Below are positions 1 through 6,693 of a stretch of DNA of 22,455 bases, in pieces. A model generated the notes under the pieces. The model searched no databases and was not told the origin of the DNA. It saw nothing but the letters and a program-made list of their open reading frames with translations. Every line of letters starts with the position of its first letter. Position 1 is the stretch's first letter. The DNA is from an uncultured Verrucomicrobia subdivision 3 bacterium. GTDB lineage: Bacteria; Verrucomicrobiota; Verrucomicrobiia; Limisphaerales; UBA11358. The stretch is taken from the NCBI GenBank assembly GCA_903861445.1, contig CAIOUK010000288.1, positions 1 through 22,455 of the forward strand. Direction: 5' to 3'. Position numbers and translations under genes: made by a program.

Positions 1-531
1 CATGATTACGAAGCGGCTCTGACATTTATGTTGAGCGAAGCGACTCGTTTAACAGGCCAATTGCGCAGAGAACAGATGCAGGCCAGAGAATTTAGTGTCG
101 CGGTCAGATTCAACGATTTTACAGAGGTTGGGACGAGTTTCAGATTCAAGCATCCGCAGTTTTTGAATTCAGTCATCAATTCGGTCCTGGAGCAGATGTT
201 TAGGGAAATCATGGGTGGCAGGGAAAGACCAGTTCGCCAGATCAGAATCGTGATGTTTAATTTGGAGAGGCTGGACACGCACCCAACTTTATGGGGCAGG
301 ACGAATGAAGAGAGGTGGGGAGCTTTGGACGACGCTACCCATGAATTGAATGAGAAGCTGGGGAAAACTGCTTTGATGACTGGTGCGCAATTAGCTTTGA
401 GGCACATTGATCCTAGCCAGAAAGAGCCCAAAGCCAAATGCCCGTTCACGCCGCAGAGAGAAATGATAACGAAGTTGTGGGGAGAGAATAGGCCGGCGAA
501 ACTAGGGCAAGGCTCGCTTTTTGAAATTTAA
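1..531 (+). CDS. Y-family DNA polymerase, C-terminal part (5' truncated by window edge)
   Basis: The reading frame is open from the first base, so the gene begins upstream of the window and the catalytic palm/fingers are not visible. The visible 176 residues resemble the little-finger domain of Y-family translesion polymerases (DinB/UmuC/ImuB type). There is an LRREQMQAREFSVAVRFNDF-type strand followed by a conserved TSFRF step, a helix, a strand around QIRIVMFNLERL, and a tail with KLGKTALMTGAQLAL that matches the usual end of the fold. The protein ends in QGSLFEI; QxSLF fits the loose beta-clamp-binding pentapeptide that such polymerases carry at the C terminus. Y-family enzymes copy damaged DNA. 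An SRAP gene lies 1.1 kb downstream, consistent with a DNA-damage-tolerance neighbourhood. Whether it is DinB-, UmuC- or ImuB-like cannot be decided without the N terminus. Confidence 0.75.
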   Translation, partial: HDYEAALTFMLSEATRLTGQLRREQMQAREFSVAVRFNDFTEVGTSFRFKHPQFLNSVINSVLEQMFREIMGGRERPVRQIRIVMFNLERLDTHPTLWGRTNEERWGALDDATHELNEKLGKTALMTGAQLALRHIDPSQKEPKAKCPFTPQREMITKLWGENRPAKLGQGSLFEI

Positions 532-557
532 ACCGCACAATCAAACCATAAAAGAAC

Positions 558-1169
558 ATGAAAAACGCACTCAAGCTGTTAATTACAAAAAAGCAGTTGT
601 GTCTGGTAGTGATGGTTCTTGTTGCCAGTTTACTTGCTGGCTGTGAAGCCTTGTTTTCGGGTGCAGTGATGTCGGCTTATCCAGTATATCCGTATTATTA
701 CAAGACCAATGATTTGATCTCTGATTCCGGGCTGTCCGGTCGTTGGATCAGCACAAATGGAGTTTTTGAAATCACTTCGGTGGCGGATAAATCCTATCTC
801 ATCACCACGGAAACTAGCGACCATGAGACGAATTATCTCAACGGTCATCTATTCCAATTGCAAGGCCAGTCGTTCCTCGACCTCTGCACCACTAATCGCG
901 AGGGATGGCTGCACATAGCGGTGAAGGTAGTGCGGGACAACAATGCTCTGCGGCTGGCAGTGTTTGATTACGACTGGATGAAAAATATTCTGGAGGCCAA
1001 GCCTGTTACGCTCCGGCGCTTGCTCGCGCAGCCAACACCGGTAGTCACTCATAGCAGTGTGGTTTTTGTGAGTAATACCGAACCGCGAGACCTGCAAAAT
1101 TTTCTTCTTAAACATCTGAATGACACGAACGCTTTTACTGCCGTGGTCGATTTTAAACGGGAGCCTTGA
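558..1169 (+). CDS. Putative lipoprotein of unknown function
   Basis: A 203-residue protein. The N terminus is a typical type II signal peptide: a basic start (MKNALKLLITKK), a hydrophobic stretch, then the lipobox LLAGC with the modified Cys at residue 29. It is therefore predicted to be exported and lipid-anchored. After a Tyr/Pro-rich linker (about residues 40-50) the body looks like one small beta-rich domain with a GRWISTNGVFEI opening strand, of the kind seen in lipocalin-like or META-like folds; that fold guess is weak. No family is recognised. The ATG at 558 is the only start that keeps the signal peptide; the ribosome binding site is poor (AAAGAAC). It sits 26 bases after the polymerase gene on the same strand, with no obvious functional link. 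Confidence 0.75.
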   Translation: MKNALKLLITKKQLCLVVMVLVASLLAGCEALFSGAVMSAYPVYPYYYKTNDLISDSGLSGRWISTNGVFEITSVADKSYLITTETSDHETNYLNGHLFQLQGQSFLDLCTTNREGWLHIAVKVVRDNNALRLAVFDYDWMKNILEAKPVTLRRLLAQPTPVVTHSSVVFVSNTEPRDLQNFLLKHLNDTNAFTAVVDFKREP

Positions 1170-1208
1170 TGGCTGATGTAAAACCGAAGCAAGGGACGTT
1201 GTTTTGAT

Positions 1209-1613
1209 ATGCAAAAACACCAGCCAACAACGATGTGCTTTGAGATTGGCGGCTACAACGGGACATGTCATCAAGTCGAATTCAAAGCCGGTAAACTTGA
1301 GTATCGGCTGGCTAAAGGAGCATATATGTGGGAGCCGGCAATTATTTTGCAGCCAGACTCAGGAGCATGGAAACGATTCTGGGAAGCCGTGGAAATTGCT
1401 GGTGTGTGGAAGTGGAAAAAAAGCTATGAAAACATTGATGTTCTCGATGGCACACAATGGTCGTTGAAATTGAAATATCAGGGGCGAAGTCTGACTGCTG
1501 AAGGTTCAAATGCTTACCCAGGTCACGGCGAACCAGAATTTCCAGCCACTTGCGAATTCGGTCAATTTATCAAAGCCTTGCAACAGTTGACCGGGAAAGC
1601 GGAAATTAGGTGA
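1209..1613 (+). CDS. Uncharacterised Trp-rich protein
   Basis: A 134-residue protein without signal peptide or membrane segment. Two ATG starts are possible, 1209 and 1233 (Met9); 1209 is preferred because an AAGGGA sequence lies about 12 bases upstream. The recognisable pattern is in the second half: FWEAVEIAGVWKWKKSY, then a VLDGTQWSLKLKY strand pair, then GSNAYPG, and a closing amphipathic helix (QFIKALQQLTG). I have the impression of a widespread family of small hypotheticals with the order W-x-W, DG-x-x-W, G-x-N-x-Y-P, but I know no function for it. Only 15 bases separate it from the SRAP gene, so co-transcription with SRAP is likely. Confidence 0.65.
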   Translation: MQKHQPTTMCFEIGGYNGTCHQVEFKAGKLEYRLAKGAYMWEPAIILQPDSGAWKRFWEAVEIAGVWKWKKSYENIDVLDGTQWSLKLKYQGRSLTAEGSNAYPGHGEPEFPATCEFGQFIKALQQLTGKAEIR

Positions 1614-1628
1614 GTTGAATTTAAAATC

Positions 1629-2351
1629 ATGTGCGGCCGCTATTCCATCACAAGAGACCTGAGTGAACTTGAGAAAATCATAAAGTTCATCTGCAAAATC
1701 ACGGACTTCAAACCGCGCTACAACATCGCCCCTAGATCACATGTCCCGGTTCTGGTATGGGAAAACGGTCAAAATGTTCTCAAAGAAATGCGCTGGGGTC
1801 TGATTCCTAGCTGGTCAAAAGATGAAAAGATTGGCGACAAATTGACCAACGCTAGAGCTGAAACCTTGACTGAAAAACCGAGCTTCAAAAAACCGTTCCA
1901 GAAGCAGCGGTGTTTGATTCCCTGTGACGGCTATTTTGAATGGCAGAAATCAGATCAGGGCAAAATTCCGTTCAGGTTCACGATGGCCGATAATCAATTC
2001 TTTTGTTTGGCTGGAGTCTGGGAACGCTGGATTCGACCACATGAAGAGGGTGAATTGGGTTTTGACGATACCGGGCCTTCAATCAGCCAAGTCGTAGAAA
2101 CGTTCACCATCATCACTTGCGAACCAAATTTGATGGCAGCCAAAGTTCACTCAAGAATGCCTGTGATTGTTGGCCCGGAGCATTATTCTTGGTGGCTAGA
2201 ATCGAAGTTTGAGCCCGAGTTTTTGAAGAGGTTGCTTCGCTCATATCCAGCTGAAAAGATGAGGTGTGAGCGGGTTTCAGTGAGGGTTAACGATGCTAGG
2301 AATGATGGGGTGGAGTGTGTTGCGGAAAACAATGGTTTGACAGAAAATTGA
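1629..2351 (+). CDS. SRAP-family abasic-site DNA-protein crosslinking protein (YedK/HMCES-like)
   Basis: 240 residues, the usual length for bacterial SRAP proteins. It starts MCGRYS; removal of Met exposes Cys2, which in YedK/HMCES forms a thiazolidine crosslink with abasic sites in single-stranded DNA. The other active-site residues are present: Asn74 in NARAET, Glu104 in GYFEW, and His174 in VHSRMPVIV. Conserved MRWGLIPSW (DNA-binding) and RCLIPCDGYFEW blocks are intact, so the enzyme should be functional. The start is fixed by the obligatory MCGR. The family protects stalled replication forks, and SRAP genes are known to cluster with translesion polymerases; the Y-family polymerase fragment at the left edge fits this. 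The methyltransferase of the defence operon starts 45 bases downstream, so read-through is possible, but functional membership in that operon is uncertain. Confidence 0.95.
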   Translation: MCGRYSITRDLSELEKIIKFICKITDFKPRYNIAPRSHVPVLVWENGQNVLKEMRWGLIPSWSKDEKIGDKLTNARAETLTEKPSFKKPFQKQRCLIPCDGYFEWQKSDQGKIPFRFTMADNQFFCLAGVWERWIRPHEEGELGFDDTGPSISQVVETFTIITCEPNLMAAKVHSRMPVIVGPEHYSWWLESKFEPEFLKRLLRSYPAEKMRCERVSVRVNDARNDGVECVAENNGLTEN

Positions 2352-2396
2352 AATTGTGCCTGGAAAAGTCAAATAGCTTTGTTAGGCTGACCACCA

Positions 2397-4040
2397 ATGA
2401 ACCGTTGGACCTGCATTGACCTTTTTTGTGGCTGTGGCGGTTTCAGCCTTGGAATGGAACGCGCCGGGTTTAAGTGCTTGGCGGCGATTGACTTCAACCA
2501 CGAGGCTGTTGAGGTCTTCAAAAATAATTTCCCCGCTGTGCCGCAGGTCTTGGAAAAAGACCTGACCAAATTTACTCCCGCAAGTCTGGCAAAACTAATC
2601 GGTGCAAGTCAGGTTGATACGATTGTGGGAGGCCCGCCGTGTCAGGGTTTCAGCACAGCACGCCAGCGTGACGGTGCAAATCATGGTGTGCGGCTGAAGG
2701 AAGACCCGCGACGGTATCTTTATCAGGAATTTCTGCGGTATGTTGAATTTTTCCAGCCCAAGGTGTTCGTGATGGAAAATGTCCTGGGTATCCGCTCGGC
2801 ATCCGGCGGTGAATATTTCACCCGGGTGCAGAAAGAAGCTCGCGCCATTGGCTATCGTGTTCACGCCCAAGTGGAGAATTGTGTTGAACTCGGCTTGCCA
2901 CAAAAACGCCGCCGCCAGCTTTTCATTGGAACACGTCTCGACCTGCCGGATTATTTCCGCCCCGAAATCAAACCCGCGCCGCGCGCCTGCGACCTGCCAT
3001 CCCTCTGGGAGGCCATCGGCGACCTGCCTCCTGTTAAGGCCGGTGAAGGCGAAGAGGTTTCTGATTACGACTTGGAACGCCGTAAAGCCCATGTGGAGCG
3101 GTTTGGTCGTCGCTATCTTTACGATGTTCTCGAAGTGCAACGCGCCAACAAATTGGTTGCCCACCGCGCCCGCCCACATAGTGAGCGAGACTTGAGAGAT
3201 TTCGCGTTGCTGAAAGAGGGTGAGAATTCCAAGGAGGCAATGGAGCGCGGCATCAAGTTCGAGTTTCCCTACGACAAGGAAACATTCCAAGATCGTTACA
3301 CGAGACAACATCGCAACGAACCCTGCTCAACCATTGTCGCGCATTTGAGCAAAGATGGCCTGATGTTCATTCATCCGACGCAGAACCGCTCGCTTACGCC
3401 GCGTGAAGCAGCACGAATTCAGAGCTTCCCGGACTGGTTTAATTTTCCCATTGCTCGCACCCACCAATTCCGTGTCATTGGCAACGCCGTCCCGCCGTTG
3501 GTCAGCGAAGCAATCGGTCTTGCGGTAAAAGTTTATTTGGAGAAAACCATGAAAAAAACAGATCGAATCAAATTCCTCATTGAGCCGCTGCCGAAAAACG
3601 ATAAGCAAGCCCTCGAATGGCTGCTGCACCTCGTTCATGCAGCAGACGAAAAATCCCTGCGTAAAATTTCTGCGGACGAATTTAAGTGCGGATGGTTTTC
3701 AGTTGGATTTCTGTATCCGGGACTTCACCCGGACGGTGCGCTGGATCATGGGACTGAGACATCTAGCGAAATAACCAATCATGTCGAGACGCGAAAAATC
3801 GAACCTCGCCTGATCGCGCCTTATTATGTGGAAAGCGGATGGCCCGTCGCTCTCGCGCCAGTTGCAAAAGAAGCATGGCGACGATTTGAGGCCGAAGAAC
3901 TCAAGGATGAGGAATTTTATTGCAGCGAAGCAGTCGTTGCTGGAATGGTTCACCGTTGTCCAGATTTGACGGATGAAGTTCGTGTGGAGCGCGACCGCAT
4001 CAGTCGTGAACATGGAAAAGCGACAGCGGCCTCAAATTGA
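2397..4040 (+). CDS. drmMII: C5-cytosine DNA methyltransferase with extra C-terminal domain (DrmMII-like)
   Basis: 547 residues. Residues 1 to about 380 form a complete m5C methyltransferase: motif I DLFCGCGGFSLGMERAGF (8-25, SAM binding), motif IV GGPPCQGFS with nucleophile Cys82, motif VI ENV (127-129), motif VIII QKRRRQLFIGTR, and motifs IX/X TPREAARIQSFPDWF and QFRVIGNAVPP. It should methylate host DNA as a self mark. Residues 385-547 are an added domain containing YPGLHPDG and AWRRFEAEELKDEEFY, which is homologous to the small protein encoded at 14228-14578 and is not part of ordinary Dcm-type enzymes. The domain begins with an in-frame ATG at 3549 preceded by GGAG, so it may also be made separately. 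The SD for the 2397 start is weak. Placement before drmE-, drmA- and drmB-like genes makes it the modification enzyme of a DISARM-like system. The methylase call is certain; the drmMII label is contextual. Confidence 0.9.
   Translation: MNRWTCIDLFCGCGGFSLGMERAGFKCLAAIDFNHEAVEVFKNNFPAVPQVLEKDLTKFTPASLAKLIGASQVDTIVGGPPCQGFSTARQRDGANHGVRLKEDPRRYLYQEFLRYVEFFQPKVFVMENVLGIRSASGGEYFTRVQKEARAIGYRVHAQVENCVELGLPQKRRRQLFIGTRLDLPDYFRPEIKPAPRACDLPSLWEAIGDLPPVKAGEGEEVSDYDLERRKAHVERFGRRYLYDVLEVQRANKLVAHRARPHSERDLRDFALLKEGENSKEAMERGIKFEFPYDKETFQDRYTRQHRNEPCSTIVAHLSKDGLMFIHPTQNRSLTPREAARIQSFPDWFNFPIARTHQFRVIGNAVPPLVSEAIGLAVKVYLEKTMKKTDRIKFLIEPLPKNDKQALEWLLHLVHAADEKSLRKISADEFKCGWFSVGFLYPGLHPDGALDHGTETSSEITNHVETRKIEPRLIAPYYVESGWPVALAPVAKEAWRRFEAEELKDEEFYCSEAVVAGMVHRCPDLTDEVRVERDRISREHGKATAASN
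3539..3551 (+). promoter_or_regulatory. Possible internal ribosome binding site and in-frame start within the methyltransferase gene
   Basis: GGAG at 3539-3542 is followed after six bases by an ATG at 3549, in the same frame as the methyltransferase. Initiation here would give a 163-residue protein consisting exactly of the C-terminal domain (starting MKKTDRIKFLIEPLP). The spacing is better than that at the annotated start of the full gene. A chance occurrence cannot be excluded; no independent evidence of use is visible. Confidence 0.4.
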
Positions 4041-4061
4041 CCAATCCAATGGGACACGGAG

Positions 4062-6683
4062 ATGGAGGAAATAATTAAACAGCTATGCGAAAGGTTTCCC
4101 CTCCTCACCCGCTTAACCTTAGCGCAGACTGGGAATAATTCCCACCCGGAGGCGTTGCCGCCGTTCCTGGGATTTTTGCTGGCGGTCATGGATGCGCCAC
4201 CTGACCAGCCGGTTTGTTTTGTTCTACCGCGTCGCGGTGATGTGGCACGTTTAACCTCTGTGCTCTACGCCTTGCATCGTTTTATCAAGAGACAAAAGCA
4301 ACTCGTTCATGCGGATGCAGAAATAAAATTCAAAAAAGGTGATTGGGTGCGTGTCCATCCCAGCCGACATGTTTTCCGTTTTGGCGGCTTCGACGAAACA
4401 TCTCCCGATTATATTTGGCTTGAAACGCTGGACAACATGGGGAAGAGAAAAGAGTGTGCTGCCGATTTTTTACCTCGGCTTGAGAAAACAAATTTGAAGC
4501 GCCCAATTGGACGTGGAGGTTCGTTAATTCGCTCACCAGCCCCAGCACCACTTGACGTTTTGCTGGAAACTTCAACTTTTGGAAATCAAAGTCTAATTAA
4601 AAATGAAGTGGCAATTTTGGATTCTCAAAGCGGCTTCGCGATTTTTGCTGAAACCGTCTCATTTCAAAGGGCGGCACTGATGCCGGAAATACCTTCGCTC
4701 AAAGATTTGTTGCCATTCGGCGAGCTGTCGCAGCCGTTCTCATCAAAGCAATCGTGGCTCAAGAAATGGGACGAGCGAAATCCTGCCGGAGAACCGCTTG
4801 TTGCAATTACAAGTTCCGCAGAATTGTTGGCCAACTACTGCATTGATGCGGCGGCAAAATCAAAGCTCGTGGTTGTGAACGGACTATCCCGACTGAAGCA
4901 TCGTCAAACTTACGATGACATGGCGGAAAGCCAGCGGCTGATTTTGTTTGCCAGTCAAGACGAGGTGGAAATGATCGAAACCTTGGGGCAAGCGCCCATT
5001 CCGTGCCGTTTCTGGTGGCTGTCTGCCGCTGAAATAAATGCGGGTGCAGAATTTGTCGCCGCAAACGGTTCATCTGGTATCGTGAATAAAATTGCTCGAT
5101 GGGCAAACAACCACGAGCGTCTGAACGTCGAATCTGTATCATGTGATAATCCGGAACTGGAAAAAGTCTGCATCCGTCTTGAAGAATTACGGGGTCATCT
5201 GACTGATGATGAAAACGCTCCGTTGACAAAACTAACCTCCCAAGCATGGCGCATGATAAACGACGCTGCTGCTGCGATTCATCCGCCCACCGCAGATGAG
5301 CAGAAGAAATTTGTGGCGCAGATCAGTAATTTACGCGGCGAATTAAGAGGCAATTTTTGGCTTAACCCAGAAACTTCGGGCATTCTCGCCGACATCGCCA
5401 GCGGCATTGAAACTGCCCTTTTGCCAGAAGCAAAACTTGGAATCAGCAAAGGAGCGGCGCTTTATCGCACGGTCCGAGAGACTCAAATGGCCGGACTAAA
5501 ATGCGCTTTGCTCGCCCGCAACGAAAACCAGATTGGCGAATTAAAGCTCTGGTTGCGGCAGCGGCATATTCATTTGGAAGCGTATTCTCCTCGCACCCTG
5601 CCAGAAGACGGATATTTCGACCGCCTGATTTGTGTCTCATGGCCGGGCTGGCATTCGCTGAAACAAATAGCGGATATTCTTGTTGCACCGCGCATCACCG
5701 TTCTCGCATATACATTTGAAGGCCGCTGGTTGAATCAATGTAAACGGCGGTTGCGGCTGCGGCCGAATGCGCCAACAATCACACCCGTCGAAAAATTAGG
5801 CTTGGTTGCCCAAACCAAGAGCACGGCTTCGGTGTGGCCGGAGGATAATCCGACGGATACACCTCCGACTCTCACGATTTCGACGGACACCGAGATTTGG
5901 AATTTTGAGCAGCGACTTCGCGCTGCTCGCAAGGGTCTTGCAGCTTTACCCACGGTCGCCACCGACACCGTTTCGGCGCGCTATGTGAGTTTTGTTGGCG
6001 ACGCTTTTGTATTTCTAACGGAAACACACAAAGTATCCGTTGCGACGGAATTGGTTTCCAGCCGCGTTCGCCAGAACCAGAAATTACCTGAACGCGATGT
6101 TTCCAACATCAAGCCCGGCGATTTTCTTGTTTTTCCAGAATCTGGTGAGCGTGAATTGGTGCAAGAATTGGCTGACAAACTGATTGGCCCGACCGCACCA
6201 GAAATACGGAAACTTGCACGGATGTGGAAGGGAGCTTTGCAAAATAGCGGAATGACCCCCGAAGAATTTCTAATTCAAGCGCGTAACTTTAACCGGCCTC
6301 GACATAGGGCAACAATTCGCAATTGGTATGCTGACACGTTGCAAATTGGACCACGGGAAAAAGATGATCTGGTTTTGATTGCGTTGGTGACTGGCAATTC
6401 TGAACTTGATGCAAATATAGAAGATGTCAGGCTGGCTATCGAAAGATTATGGAGCGCCCACCAAAGCGCCGGAGTGCGTCTGCGGGATGTGTTGTTGCAA
6501 AGGCTGCCGCAAGTCATCAACCAAGTCGAAGAAAACGGCACACAAATAGACTTGGGTGAACTAGGTTCAGCTTGGGTTGTTCATGTTGATTCCATTGCGT
6601 CGAACAGCGAAATGCGCGGTCGTGGTGAAGTGAATCGCCTACTTTGGGAACAGGCATCTTCCAACATAATAGAGTTTGCTTAA
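4062..6683 (+). CDS. drmE: DrmE-like DISARM protein
   Basis: 873 residues, cytoplasmic, no membrane segment. No Walker A (GKT/GKS) motif was found by eye, so it is not an obvious ATPase, but it shows segments reminiscent of degenerate helicase-like folds: FVLPRRGDVARLTSVLYAL near residue 50, KLVVVNGLSRLKH near 270, CALLARNENQIGELKLWL near 485, and LICVSWPGWHSLKQIADIL followed by TVLAYTFEGRWLNQ near 525-560. The C terminus ends in a predicted helical region (LVTGNSELDANIEDVRLAIE and after). Size, position between a m5C methyltransferase and the drmA/drmB pair, and these segments fit DrmE, the signature protein of class 2 DISARM, whose biochemical role is not known. The start at 4062 has GGAG directly adjacent, poor spacing, but no better in-frame start is visible. 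The gene ends 10 bases before the next one. Assignment is from context plus partial recognition. Confidence 0.6.
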   Translation: MEEIIKQLCERFPLLTRLTLAQTGNNSHPEALPPFLGFLLAVMDAPPDQPVCFVLPRRGDVARLTSVLYALHRFIKRQKQLVHADAEIKFKKGDWVRVHPSRHVFRFGGFDETSPDYIWLETLDNMGKRKECAADFLPRLEKTNLKRPIGRGGSLIRSPAPAPLDVLLETSTFGNQSLIKNEVAILDSQSGFAIFAETVSFQRAALMPEIPSLKDLLPFGELSQPFSSKQSWLKKWDERNPAGEPLVAITSSAELLANYCIDAAAKSKLVVVNGLSRLKHRQTYDDMAESQRLILFASQDEVEMIETLGQAPIPCRFWWLSAAEINAGAEFVAANGSSGIVNKIARWANNHERLNVESVSCDNPELEKVCIRLEELRGHLTDDENAPLTKLTSQAWRMINDAAAAIHPPTADEQKKFVAQISNLRGELRGNFWLNPETSGILADIASGIETALLPEAKLGISKGAALYRTVRETQMAGLKCALLARNENQIGELKLWLRQRHIHLEAYSPRTLPEDGYFDRLICVSWPGWHSLKQIADILVAPRITVLAYTFEGRWLNQCKRRLRLRPNAPTITPVEKLGLVAQTKSTASVWPEDNPTDTPPTLTISTDTEIWNFEQRLRAARKGLAALPTVATDTVSARYVSFVGDAFVFLTETHKVSVATELVSSRVRQNQKLPERDVSNIKPGDFLVFPESGERELVQELADKLIGPTAPEIRKLARMWKGALQNSGMTPEEFLIQARNFNRPRHRATIRNWYADTLQIGPREKDDLVLIALVTGNSELDANIEDVRLAIERLWSAHQSAGVRLRDVLLQRLPQVINQVEENGTQIDLGELGSAWVVHVDSIASNSEMRGRGEVNRLLWEQASSNIIEFA

Positions 6684-6693
6684 CGTGGCTAAA

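Noticed and set aside
2352..2396. Possible promoter ahead of the methyltransferase gene
   Set aside because: No convincing -35/-10 pair could be seen in the 45-base gap.
2595..3311. Long open frame on the minus strand inside the methyltransferase gene
   Set aside because: It lies opposite conserved methyltransferase motifs, has no SD and shows no recognisable domain; a shadow of the real gene.
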